A stretch of 64,000 nucleotides of DNA, from positions 1 to 64,000 of the forward strand of contig ONOE01000018.1 in the NCBI GenBank assembly GCA_900319365.1, read 5' to 3'. Shown piece after piece: positions 33,016 to 40,680 of this stretch. The stretch comes from an uncultured bacterium. GTDB taxonomy: Bacteria; Cyanobacteriota; Vampirovibrionia; Gastranaerophilales; Gastranaerophilaceae. The number at the start of each line of letters is the position of its first letter. The first letter of the stretch is position 1. The position numbers were made by a program, and so were the translations under genes. Under the pieces are notes generated by a model that saw only the letters and a list, made by a program, of their open reading frames with translations, was not told the origin of the DNA and did no database searches.

Positions 33016-33328
33016 GCTTAAATACTCCTTATTTAATTTTTCACAATGTAAATCTGAATTGTCTTTGTTTGGTTGTTCAACAAGTAATATGTCGGTTTTT
33101 TTTCGTAAAACTTTAAAGTTTTGATTTCTTTTTTTACAATAAATTTACAAACCCCCGCTATCATGAGGTTTTGAGAGTTTACAAAGCTTAATATTTATGG
33201 AAATGCTTGTTGTGGCGCATATCCTGCTTGATTGTCATCTTGTTTTGCTAAAGATAAACAGGGTATAGACTTATTTTATTTTTTGTGTCATATTAATTAC
33301 TGATGTACAGAATATAGGAGATAGGACA

Positions 33329-33877
33329 ATAGCTATACCAAATACCAGATCAAAGGACAGAAATATTTTAAACGAATACATAAGAGTAAGAGAAGTAAGA
33401 TTAATTGATGATAAAGGGGAAAATCACGGAGTTATTCCGACGTCAAAAGCTTTAAAGATGGCGCAAGAAGCAGATTTAGATTTGGTATTGATAAGTCCTA
33501 ACCAAAATCCTCCGGTTGCCAAAATTCTTGATTACGGCAAGTATAAATATGAATTGGCTAAAAAAGCGAAAGAAGCCAAGAAAAAACAGCATGTTGTAGA
33601 AATTAAAGAAGTCAAAATGCGCTATAAAATCGACACACATGATTATGAAGTTCGTTTAAAAGCCGCAAGAAAATTTATTTCACAGGGCAACAAGGTAAAA
33701 GGCGTGATAATGCTTAGAGGCAGGGAAATGCAGCATTCAAACCTTGCATTTGACTTGGCTCAAAAATTTATCAAAGATATGCTTGAAAATTCGGAAATGA
33801 CCGCTGTATTGGAGAAAAAACCTCAATTAGAGGGCAGAAACGTAACGTTTTTCCTTGTCGGTCAGGGTTCTAACTAA
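33329..33877 (+). CDS. infC: Translation initiation factor IF-3, with a non-AUG start
   Basis: Binds the 30S subunit, keeps it apart from 50S and checks the initiator tRNA. The reading frame gives the whole protein (182 aa) only if it starts at the ATA codon 33329 (AIPNTRSKDRNILNEYIRVRE, shown in part) behind AGGAG 8 bases away. The first ATG in frame (33458) would delete most of the N-terminal domain. ATA at 33335 is the alternative. Rare starts (AUU in E. coli) are the known basis of infC self-regulation. Domains: N (about 10-80, VREVRLIDDKGENHGV), Lys-rich linker, C (100-182; KMRYKIDTHDYEVRLKAA). rpmI and rplT, the usual partners, do not follow. Confidence 0.92.
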   Translation: MAIPNTRSKDRNILNEYIRVREVRLIDDKGENHGVIPTSKALKMAQEADLDLVLISPNQNPPVAKILDYGKYKYELAKKAKEAKKKQHVVEIKEVKMRYKIDTHDYEVRLKAARKFISQGNKVKGVIMLRGREMQHSNLAFDLAQKFIKDMLENSEMTAVLEKKPQLEGRNVTFFLVGQGSN

Positions 33878-33882
33878 AATCC

Positions 33883-33910
33883 TTGACATCCCGTATTGAG
33901 CGGATAAAAT
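33883..33910 (+). promoter_or_regulatory. Sigma-70-type promoter for tRNA-Phe
   Basis: TTGACA (33883-33888), 16-bp spacer, TAAAAT (33905-33910), directly after infC. The transcript would carry a roughly 165-base leader before the tRNA. Confidence 0.7.
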
Positions 33911-33979
33911 AGTTTATGTACTCTTTTTGAGTATGCGTTTTTAAGCTCAATAAAAGCTTTGAAATATAATTAAATAGAA

Positions 33980-34060
33980 ATATGCCGCAATAACTCCCGT
34001 CAAGTGGAGTGAAACGGAACGGAGTTAATAAAACGTAGAGCTTGCTCTACCAACTCCAAT
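33980..34060 (+). other. tRNA-Phe leader with a partial 5' duplicate and a reversed D-arm
   Basis: TATGCCGCAATAACTCC near 33981 repeats the first 15 bases of tRNA-Phe (one change), with the same preceding AATA. At 34037-34052 GTAGAGC/GCTCTAC makes a hairpin whose right arm (GCTCTACCAAC) is the reverse complement of the tRNA D-arm. These are rearranged pieces of the tRNA gene. Confidence 0.55.
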
Positions 34061-34081
34061 AAGACAATTTAATAAGAATAT

Positions 34082-34154
34082 GCCGCAATAGCTCAGTTGG
34101 TAGAGCAAGGGACTGAAAATCCCTGTGTCCTTGGTTCAATTCCGAGTTGCGGCA
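34082..34154 (+). tRNA. tRNA-Phe (anticodon GAA)
   Basis: 73 nt: acceptor GCCGCAA/TTGCGGC (7 bp), D stem GCTC/GAGC, anticodon stem AGGGA/TCCCT with loop CTGAAAA (anticodon GAA), variable GTGTC, T stem CTTGG/CCGAG around TTCAATT, discriminator A. CCA is not encoded. The 3' half, from the anticodon loop on, is the left attachment repeat of the element that follows. A weak terminator (GCCCTT/AGGGGTTTT) lies 8 bases after the end. Confidence 0.95.
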
Positions 34155-34174
34155 TATTTTTTTGCCCTTATATA
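34113..34174 (+). repeat. attL of the tRNA-Phe element
   Basis: A 62-bp block starting in the tRNA-Phe anticodon loop (CTGAAAATCCC...) is identical to 40681-40742. It restores the intact tRNA at this end. Confidence 0.9.
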
Positions 34175-34227
34175 ACAGGGGTTTTAGCCAATACAGGGAT
34201 TTTATATTTTTGCATTAGAAATTAAAA

Positions 34228-34249
34228 TGGTACAATTTTGGTACAGTAA
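34228..34249 (+). other. Left arm-type site of the integrase
   Basis: A 22-bp block (TGGTACAATTTTGGTACAGT and two more bases) is repeated exactly at 40543-40564 near the other end of the element. Each contains GGTACA twice, as expected for arm-type integrase or Xis sites. Confidence 0.65.
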
Positions 34250-34384
34250 TATTATAAAAGGTTGCAAAAATGATAAGCCATTTTTGTTTTTCCATAAATA
34301 AATATTAAGTATCATATACTTTTTGACTTTATATCTTTGTATGAATAATTATTAATATGTAAGTATTCATTATAAGGGGTTTTT

Positions 34385-35095
34385 ATGAAAAATTTTAAAA
34401 ATATTATTAAAGTTGTTTTTGTTGTCATGCTTTTGTCTGTAGGTATTACTGCATATAGCATAGAAGGGAAAACGGTTAAGGACTTTGGGTTTGATGTAAT
34501 TATGTATGATAATGACCCGATTATTGTAGGATTTATTCAGGATTCTCCTACGGATAAAAATTTTAAAAATATTAGTATGATAAATAAAGTTAATAAAAAA
34601 AATGTAAGTTTATACTCTAGAATGAGTCAATATAGGAGGATATTAGAAAATATCGATAGTGATGTAGTAACTTTTAATATTACAAGAAATGGTAAAAAAG
34701 AAGATATAACCCTAACAAAAGATGATATTTTTGTTAGCGATTATATCAAATTGAGCGATTTTGTTTATCTAAACAAGAATATAAAAACTGACGGAGCATA
34801 TGCGTATGTATGGGATAAAGCAATAAAAACTAAAGATTTTCCTATATCTAATGTTCCAAATGCAACTTATATAAAAACAGAATCAAAAATTGATTGTACA
34901 GAAAAGAAAATACTAGATTTAAAACAATTATACTATGGTGAAAATGATGTATTTTTGAAAGAAGAAAAGTTTTCTGAATATGCGCCAATGGAAAGTGTTG
35001 CTCCTGATACAATAGGTGCGGATAAAGTTTATTATGCTTGTTTGAAATATGAAACTCAAAAATACGATAGAGAACATCCTAATTGGTTTGAGTAA
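34385..35095 (+). CDS. Secreted PDZ-like protein, cargo of the tRNA-Phe element
   Basis: 236 aa. The N-terminus FKNIIKVVFVVMLLSVGITAYS is a Sec signal peptide with cleavage probably after Ala-Tyr-Ser. Residues 30-115 resemble a PDZ domain (GFDVIMYDNDPIIVGFI, SMINKVNKKNVSLY, VVTFNITRNGKKEDITL), the layout used to recognise C-terminal peptides. Residues 115-236 contain two cysteines and no known fold. It is plus-strand, alone, right after the left attachment repeat. It may be an exported accessory factor of the element. It differs from the rest in lacking a DNA-related role. Confidence 0.65.
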   Translation: MKNFKNIIKVVFVVMLLSVGITAYSIEGKTVKDFGFDVIMYDNDPIIVGFIQDSPTDKNFKNISMINKVNKKNVSLYSRMSQYRRILENIDSDVVTFNITRNGKKEDITLTKDDIFVSDYIKLSDFVYLNKNIKTDGAYAYVWDKAIKTKDFPISNVPNATYIKTESKIDCTEKKILDLKQLYYGENDVFLKEEKFSEYAPMESVAPDTIGADKVYYACLKYETQKYDREHPNWFE

Positions 35096-35168
35096 AAAAA
35101 TATTAAATACAGTTTACATGCCTGTAATATTACGGTTATAAGCAATAAAAAAGAGGGTATATTCCCCC

Positions 35169-35375
35169 TTATGTTTGAATCTTATTTATATTTTCTTTTA
35201 TTGCTTTCATTCTTTCGCAAATACATTCAAGTCTTTTGTTAATTTCGTGTATTTCTTGATTGTTTTCGATATTTTGCTCTCTTTCAGTTTTGAGCATAAA
35301 ATTCAATGTTACGAGAGGATATTTTTCCCCGAGTTCTAATAATTTTGAAATACTGTCTTTGCTTGTTTCTGTCAT
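35169..35375 (-). CDS. Small coiled-coil protein of the element
   Basis: 68 aa, almost wholly helical: MTETSKDSISKLLELGEKYP, then KTEREQNIENNQEIHEINKR and LECICERMKAIKENINKI. There is no membrane span. It is divergent from the plus-strand module, with the operator-like repeats between them, so it could be a repressor or antirepressor partner, but no HTH is visible. Unknown. Confidence 0.5.
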   Translation of the reverse strand: MTETSKDSISKLLELGEKYPLVTLNFMLKTEREQNIENNQEIHEINKRLECICERMKAIKENINKIQT

Positions 35376-35429
35376 TTTAAATACTCCTATATTGCTGATT
35401 ACATAACAATTATGGCATATTTTGATATC

Positions 35430-35490
35430 GCAAAAGTTTAAATTTTTTGCGCAAAAGTGTAAACTTTTTAAGAAATATTTATGATATAAT
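35430..35490 (+). promoter_or_regulatory. Promoter with direct-repeat operator for the plus-strand module
   Basis: GCAAAAGT occurs at 35430 and 35451, exactly 21 bases (two helical turns) apart, each followed by TTAAA or GTAAAC. A good -10 TATAAT is at 35485-35490, 50 bases before the 177-aa gene. Confidence 0.6.
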
Positions 35491-35539
35491 TCGCACTTAA
35501 TTTTACAAGCCGATTGCCAAAAATCTTACTATTAAAGAT

Positions 35540-36073
35540 ATGAGAGGGAAAACGGCAAACAAAAAGCGAATAAGGTATAAAATCCCGACATATAAAAAGG
35601 TTTATTCTGTTTATCAGTATCACCGCAATAAATATTCAAGCATATTTAAGAAAATTCAAGCCCTTGCCCTGAAATATAATGAAAACATTTTTTATAAAAC
35701 GAATCCTTACAGGGTTCTAGATTTATGCTATAAGCGAGATAATCAAGGCAAATTGCAACATTTAGGGGATGAAAAACAGATATTCAGATATAAAGCCCTT
35801 GAAAGTGTCTTAAAAGAAATTGCCGATTATATTCTAATTGCTTATGAAATTATGCCTTGCCCTGATGTTTTACGATATTTATTCAACCGAACTCATTTAA
35901 TAATTTATAAGGATGAAAACCAAGCCGAATTACTTGAAACAATAGGGAAACCGATAGGAATAAGACTCAAAACTCATATAACATTATTAAAATGCTTGCA
36001 TACAGGCATGGAAATTGAAAATGCTATAAAAATAGCAAGGGAAAAATGTAATGTTGATTTCATAAAATCTTAA
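35540..36073 (+). CDS. Element protein of unknown function, 177 aa
   Basis: A basic N-terminus (MRGKTANKKRIRYKIPTYKK), then a helical body with YKALESVLKEIADYILIAYE and CPDVLRYLFNRTHLIIY, and a C-terminal helix with IENAIKIAREKCNVDF. There is no membrane span or recognised motif. The basic start suggests contact with nucleic acid. It leads the short plus-strand operon (next gene 20 bases away), controlled by the 21-bp spaced repeats upstream. Confidence 0.6.
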   Translation: MRGKTANKKRIRYKIPTYKKVYSVYQYHRNKYSSIFKKIQALALKYNENIFYKTNPYRVLDLCYKRDNQGKLQHLGDEKQIFRYKALESVLKEIADYILIAYEIMPCPDVLRYLFNRTHLIIYKDENQAELLETIGKPIGIRLKTHITLLKCLHTGMEIENAIKIAREKCNVDFIKS

Positions 36074-36093
36074 AATGTATTTATGGAGGATTT

Positions 36094-36444
36094 ATGCCGA
36101 ATATCAAAAATTTAAAATCGAACTCCGAGCGAACTCCGAAACAAAGGAAAGAACTTGCAAAAAAGGCGGGTATAATATCAGGGGAAAAACGCCGAGAGAG
36201 AAGAAAACTCAAAGATGAATTATTGATTTTACTATCAGAAAATGACACTCAAAAGAGAATTAGCGTTGCGCTTATACAGAAGGCATTACAAGGGGATGTA
36301 AAAGCATTTGTAACCATAAGAGATACAATAAATGAAGCCCCTGCGCAAAAGATTGAAATATCAGAAAATGAACTTATTGAAAACGGCTTAAAGAAAATCA
36401 AGGCAATGTTTCCCGATTATGAAAGCGAGGTTTACAATGTCTAA
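36094..36444 (+). CDS. Small phage-type KGG-like protein
   Basis: 116 aa. Opens NLKSNSERTPKQRKELAKKA, continues GIISGEKRRERRKLKDELLI (a G-x-x-S-G-E-x-R-R stretch) and ends with KALQGDVKAFVTIRDTINEAP. This pattern is typical of short phage and satellite proteins encoded just before terminase genes, with a KALxGDxKAFxxIRDT block. Its function is unproven; a role in DNA packaging or as a small-terminase-like factor is an inference. GGAGGA gives the start. It overlaps the next gene by 8 bases. Confidence 0.6.
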   Translation: MPNIKNLKSNSERTPKQRKELAKKAGIISGEKRRERRKLKDELLILLSENDTQKRISVALIQKALQGDVKAFVTIRDTINEAPAQKIEISENELIENGLKKIKAMFPDYESEVYNV

Positions 36445-36727
36445 AGTAGGCAAAAATAGACAAAAAACAGGCGGTAGGCAAAAGGGTACACCGAATAAAA
36501 AAACAAAAGAACTTATTGAAATTTTAGGGGCTTTCAATCCTGTTGAAAAACTCAAAGATATATTTGCAAATACTAAAGATGATTGCTTAAAAGCGAAAAT
36601 ATGCCTTGATTTATTGAAATATATCTATCCTCAAAGGAAAGCAATAGACTTTCAGGCAAGCGAAAATAACGGATTTACTGTAATTGTACAGGATGAAAAA
36701 ACGAAAAAAATGCTTGATGAACTATAA
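36437..36727 (+). CDS. Small DNA-binding-like protein, DUF5681-type
   Basis: 96 aa started at MSKVGKNRQKTGGRQKGTPN (36437), since the earlier in-frame codon at 36419 has no ribosome site. G-G-R-x-K-G-x-P-N-K is a motif of short phage proteins often listed as DUF5681. The next part (KELIEILGAFNPVEKLKDIF) is helical, and the end FTVIVQDEKTKKMLDEL resembles the small-terminase tail. Possibly a packaging specificity factor; uncertain. It is the last gene of the plus-strand module and convergent with the zinc-ribbon gene. Confidence 0.55.
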   Translation: MSKVGKNRQKTGGRQKGTPNKKTKELIEILGAFNPVEKLKDIFANTKDDCLKAKICLDLLKYIYPQRKAIDFQASENNGFTVIVQDEKTKKMLDEL

Positions 36728-36848
36728 AATAAAAGAGGTATCTCATACAGTATAAAAAGCCCTATTTTGAAAGTTTGTTACTTCTTATATGTATTTATAC
36801 CTCTTATATATAAAACTCTTAAATTTGAGCATTATTTTTGCATAATTA

Positions 36849-37091
36849 TCAAGTTTTTTCTTTTGCTTGTTTCTGTTTTCTATAATTCAAAAGATTATTT
36901 CTTAATTCGCTTTTTCTTTTATCAGATAATTTGCTTTTGTAGGTTTGGGAATCAAACTCAATTCCTAAACTCTTACAACATTCTTTGCAATACTTCCATT
37001 GAGGAGGGATTGTTTTTGCATTAGTAATATCTAAATCAGTCCAAGCATTATTACACTTTTTATTTTTACAATAATGTACTACATAAGACAT
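36849..37091 (-). CDS. Zinc-ribbon-like small protein of the element
   Basis: 80 aa: C-x(4)-C at residues 8-13 (HYCKNKKCNNAW) and C-x-x-C about 22 residues later (KYCKECCKSLG), a pattern for a single zinc ribbon, then a basic Lys/Arg-rich C-terminal tail. It could bind DNA or RNA. It follows the DUF1376 gene by about 150 bases and lies on the minus strand like the replication genes. Confidence 0.6.
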   Translation of the reverse strand: MSYVVHYCKNKKCNNAWTDLDITNAKTIPPQWKYCKECCKSLGIEFDSQTYKSKLSDKRKSELRNNLLNYRKQKQAKEKT

Positions 37092-37240
37092 TGTTTTTAC
37101 CTCCCTTATATGTTGTTTTACTGTTATCTAATATTGTGGATATTTCTATTTGCATTTTTATTTCTTCTTTCATTTTTATTTTTATTTTTATTTCTATTTT
37201 CCATAAGAAAAACACTTGATATTCACTTGAAAAACAAGTG

Positions 37241-37552
37241 TTATTTTATTTTTTTTGTTTTACCTAGTCTGTTTTTCCTGCGACTTTCAGTAAATGCCTT
37301 GCGTTTTATGATGATTTCTTCAAGCCATACACTATATAAGTGTCCTTTTTCATCACTTGTAAAAAGTTTTAAAACATCATCACTAATACCCGAACTGCTA
37401 AATTGTAGGCTTAATGTTTTTTGGTCTAAATGCCCCCTTTGATGTTGGAGGGATAAGAGGGTTATATATTCCCCTCTTTCCTCCATTGTTAAGGATGTGC
37501 ATTGAGCAAGAAAATCGCTTGTATAAAACAATATAGCGGGGTCTTTACTCAT
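37241..37552 (-). CDS. DUF1376 (YdaU-like) replication-linked protein
   Basis: 103 aa beginning DPAILFYTSDFLAQCTSLTM and EERGEYITLLSLQHQRGHLD, the hallmark of DUF1376 proteins encoded next to phage primases and replication initiators, where it binds DNA or partners. The full-length family is 150-250 aa; here only the N-terminal winged-helix-like part remains, followed by a basic tail. The start overlaps the primase-polymerase stop by 4 bases (ATGA type), so the two are translated together. Confidence 0.75.
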   Translation of the reverse strand: MSKDPAILFYTSDFLAQCTSLTMEERGEYITLLSLQHQRGHLDQKTLSLQFSSSGISDDVLKLFTSDEKGHLYSVWLEEIIIKRKAFTESRRKNRLGKTKKIK

Positions 37553-38499
37553 TGTTTATCCCCCTTTTGTAATGCTTTTTCAATGGTTTTTCTTAAATAG
37601 TCTTTCCGTTTAAGGCATTTATCTTTATGCGTTTGGTCTTTTTGCATAAAATAGGGGCTATTTAAGAAATATTCTTTTATTAAGCCATAATCTTTAAACC
37701 AATGAGCAAGTTTTGAGCAAAATCCTAAATCGTTTGCACTTTCATCATTTATAGGTCTTATGCCGTTGTAATATTTTTGCAAAGGTTCATCAACACTTAA
37801 TGCAAATTGAAAATGCTCTTTATAGCCCTGTAATTGTTTATCTGAAAATATCTTTTTTATAGGTTCTTGTAATGTTTCTGTTTTACATTCTATTTTTGAA
37901 AAATACTTATCATAAACAGTATCGCAAGCATTTTGCCTATGCATTATGCCTTTATCATTTATGACATTCCCCGACAAAGTAAAATAATGGTCTTTATCGT
38001 ACATTTCAAGGCATTTACACCATTTTAGATTATTGTTTTTGCATACATTCCCTTTTTTATGTGCATAGAATAAAATATGAATCCCCTTGCCGTTAATTGA
38101 TATTTCTGTATAACTATCAATTATATTTATGATTTCCAATGCTTCAGGGGTAATATTGCCGTTTTCGTCAATACATTCATCAATATCAATCCCGCATAAA
38201 TGCCCTTTATTTGTATCAGTAAAAACAATTCCGACACCTTTATATAGTTTGCATTTTTTGGAATAAGATAATGCTTGTTCTAAACTTCCCCAAGTGTTTG
38301 GATTATTTGTTTTTGCATACCCAAAGGCAAAAGGCAAACAAGGGGCTTTTTTTGAGTTGAAACAAACAAATATTTTTTGCTCTTTAAATACATCCTCAAT
38401 TATCTTTATTCCCTTGTTTATCGTTTCTTTATCTGTTATAATATTGTCATAAATGTTATTTTTGCTCTCAGCAATGAGGGCTTTTGTTTTTTGCGTCAT
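37549..38499 (-). CDS. Primase-polymerase (AEP superfamily, phage/plasmid type)
   Basis: 316 aa. The N-terminal domain has the three AEP motifs in order: CGIDIDECID (D-x-D, near residue 110), SINGKGIHILF (second motif) and LEMYDKDHYFTLSG (third, acidic residue and SG), a match to replicative prim-pols of satellite phages and plasmids. Residues 210-316 are a helical C-terminal half with YKEHFQFALSVDEPLQKYYN, of unclear role (a helicase domain is absent). It should prime or copy the element's DNA. It belongs to an operon with the DUF1376 gene downstream and the HTH gene upstream. Confidence 0.8.
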   Translation of the reverse strand: MTQKTKALIAESKNNIYDNIITDKETINKGIKIIEDVFKEQKIFVCFNSKKAPCLPFAFGYAKTNNPNTWGSLEQALSYSKKCKLYKGVGIVFTDTNKGHLCGIDIDECIDENGNITPEALEIINIIDSYTEISINGKGIHILFYAHKKGNVCKNNNLKWCKCLEMYDKDHYFTLSGNVINDKGIMHRQNACDTVYDKYFSKIECKTETLQEPIKKIFSDKQLQGYKEHFQFALSVDEPLQKYYNGIRPINDESANDLGFCSKLAHWFKDYGLIKEYFLNSPYFMQKDQTHKDKCLKRKDYLRKTIEKALQKGDKQ

Positions 38500-38518
38500 A
38501 AATTTTTCCTCTCTTTCC

Positions 38519-38746
38519 TTACTTGTTGTTTTGTTCTTCTAACCATTTAAAAAATTCTGCGACTTTTACATAAATCCTGCCACCTATACGGCTTATACAT
38601 CTTTCAATGCCGTATTTCTTGTAAAAAATCATTTGTCGTAAAGTTCCAACGCAAGGATAGGCAAAATATTTATTCCATTGAGATAATGGAATAATGCCTG
38701 AATTTTGAACATTCTCTGGAATAGATAATGTTTGAATGTTTTGCAT
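38519..38746 (-). CDS. AlpA/excisionase-like DNA-binding protein
   Basis: 75 aa. IIPLSQWNKYFAYPCVGTLR and QMIFYKKYGIERCISRIGGR then IYVKVAEFFKWL form the winged helix-turn-helix arrangement of AlpA/Xis-type regulators. Such proteins turn on excision or regulate the integrase. Location between primase and integrase genes fits. An operator-like set of CTTTTACAAAG/CTTTTGTAAAAG words lies 45-70 bases upstream. Confidence 0.65.
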   Translation of the reverse strand: MQNIQTLSIPENVQNSGIIPLSQWNKYFAYPCVGTLRQMIFYKKYGIERCISRIGGRIYVKVAEFFKWLEEQNNK

Positions 38747-38870
38747 TTTGTTTCCTCCTGTATTATGTAATTACTTGTAATAGACTTTTACAAAGTTAAT
38801 CCTTTTGTAAAAGATTACAAAAACAATCTAACAAGAGGTTTAAAATAAAACTGTTATGATTTATAACAGG

Positions 38871-39404
38871 TTATAGATTTTGAAATATTTTGTTAATAAA
38901 TCGGTAAACATCTTTTATAGAAATAATTGTTTCCGAATCCTTGGATTTTGATTTTTTTTCAACAAAGAAATATTTGCATTTTTTATCATTATAATAGTAT
39001 TTTTGTATAAATTTGTTATCGCAAAGTTTGTCGCCTATTCTATCAATGTATGTAGTTAAGTTGTTTTTTGGAATCCCTATTATATTGCAAATACTATCTT
39101 TTTCAAAACCTTGAATAATTAAGTAAATTATTGCTTTTTGCATTTTACTATGATTGTTTGATGTTATTTGTTTGAATAAATGTATAAATCTATCTTTTCC
39201 GCATAATTCAAAATCTATGTTGGCGAATACTTGAAATCTATTTTTTTCGCATAATTGATAAATCGAATTTTTACTATAATTTTCAGGAAATTCCTTTTTT
39301 ATTTCATTCTGAATCTTATTAAGTTCTTCAAAATACTTCTTGCTTACATTCAATATTTGAGTTGTATATTTATCAAATTCCGTTTGATTTTCCTGCATAA
39401 ACAA
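38871..39404 (-). CDS. Element protein of unknown function, 177 aa
   Basis: 177 aa, acidic-basic helical throughout. It includes a helix-turn-helix-like part near residues 95-125 (AIIYLIIQGFEKDSICNIIG, IPKNNLTTYIDRIGDKL). The start MFMQENQTEFDKY lies directly after the integrase stop (3-base gap) on the same strand, so it is co-transcribed with it. It may be a regulator of the integrase or excision. No family recognised. Confidence 0.55.
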   Translation of the reverse strand: MFMQENQTEFDKYTTQILNVSKKYFEELNKIQNEIKKEFPENYSKNSIYQLCEKNRFQVFANIDFELCGKDRFIHLFKQITSNNHSKMQKAIIYLIIQGFEKDSICNIIGIPKNNLTTYIDRIGDKLCDNKFIQKYYYNDKKCKYFFVEKKSKSKDSETIISIKDVYRFINKIFQNL

Positions 39405-39407
39405 TCC

Positions 39408-40514
39408 TTATAAGTTATTTTCTACCTTGCTAAACATTTCATCAGTTGTATTTTGTAATAATTCAGCCGTATGCTTTTGGGTTAAATGCGAGTATCTTTT
39501 AACCATTTGCATAGTTTTATGCCCTGTTACTTGCGCAATATCGAGCAAACTCCCTCCATTCATAGCAATATGGCTTGCGACTGTATGCCTTAAATCGTGA
39601 AATCTGCAATCAATACCGGCACTTTCAAGAACTTTATAAAACCTTACCCGCATATCAATAAGTTTTTTGCCGTCTTTAGTTGTAAACAGATAATCGCTTT
39701 TAATGTTACGAATCTTTTGAAATTCTTTTAACTCTTTATAAACCTTATCCGACATAGGCACACCCCTATTTTCCCCGTTTTTAGTGTTCATAAAGTAAAA
39801 TTGTTTATTCTTAAAATCAATATATTGCCACCTTAATTTATGGATTTCTGAATACCTTGCCCCCGTTGATAATGCTATCAATACAAATAAATGTGTTTCC
39901 TTGTTGTAGTTTTCCCCTTTTATTTCGTAATTCAAGCAAGCATTTAACAATTTATTGATTTCATCAGGCATTAGGAATCTATCCTGTTTTGCCGTTTCCG
40001 TAAATTTGCGAACTTTCAACATAGGATTTTCTTCAATCCAGCCCCATTCTTTGCACCCGAAAGACAAAACTATTGATAAACAAGCCATATATCTATTAGC
40101 CGTTGCCCCTGTTCTTGTTGTTCTTCCCCCCTTTGGTTTGGGGCTTGTTTCCGTAACTAATTTTTCTTTACATTCAGATAATAAAGCGGGAGTAATATTT
40201 GAAAGCAAATACATTCCTATATGTTGTTTCCACCATTCTAATTGCATTTTATATTTCTTATGGTCTGTTTCCTTGCGTTTTGGCAATTCTATTTCAATAT
40301 AACGGTCTATAAGGTCATTAAGTGTATGTTTTTTTGCTTCATAGTCGTTAATATGCTTTCCCTCTTTCATTAAGGGTTCATTCTGTCCTATCCATTTACG
40401 AGCGGATGTAATTTTATCAAAACTTGCCGTCATTGTAGGATATCCTTTTACCCTTATAACGGCTTTATATGTAATAGTTCCGTCTTTTTTAGTTCGCTTT
40501 TGAATAGTTGCCAT
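39408..40514 (-). CDS. Tyrosine integrase of the tRNA-Phe element
   Basis: 368 aa. An N-terminal Arm-DNA-binding domain (residues 1-65, TIQKRTKKDGTITYKAVIR), a SAM-like core-binding domain (66-165) and the catalytic domain with Arg in STGARYSEIHKLRW (about 218), HDLRHTVASH (His-x-x-Arg) and the GHKTMQMVKRYSH box with the active-site Tyr of RYSH near residue 342. It cuts at the 62-bp tRNA-Phe repeats. It is transcribed leftwards from the right attachment repeat, which is 170 bases upstream. Complete and with all catalytic residues. Confidence 0.94.
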   Translation of the reverse strand: MATIQKRTKKDGTITYKAVIRVKGYPTMTASFDKITSARKWIGQNEPLMKEGKHINDYEAKKHTLNDLIDRYIEIELPKRKETDHKKYKMQLEWWKQHIGMYLLSNITPALLSECKEKLVTETSPKPKGGRTTRTGATANRYMACLSIVLSFGCKEWGWIEENPMLKVRKFTETAKQDRFLMPDEINKLLNACLNYEIKGENYNKETHLFVLIALSTGARYSEIHKLRWQYIDFKNKQFYFMNTKNGENRGVPMSDKVYKELKEFQKIRNIKSDYLFTTKDGKKLIDMRVRFYKVLESAGIDCRFHDLRHTVASHIAMNGGSLLDIAQVTGHKTMQMVKRYSHLTQKHTAELLQNTTDEMFSKVENNL

Positions 40515-40542
40515 AATGCTTTACACCTCTTTTATAATTTTT

Positions 40543-40564
40543 TGGTACAATTTTGGTACAGTAA
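40543..40564 (+). other. Right arm-type site of the integrase
   Basis: Exact copy of the 22-bp sequence at 34228-34249, located between the integrase start and the right attachment repeat. Confidence 0.65.
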
Positions 40565-40680
40565 ATTTATAAAAATCTATAAAATTATATAAAAAAGTAT
40601 AAAGGATAAAATGCTTAAAGTCAAGCAATATCAAGAAAATTCTTATTACAAGTTTTTATAAGGTTTTATAAAAACACCGT

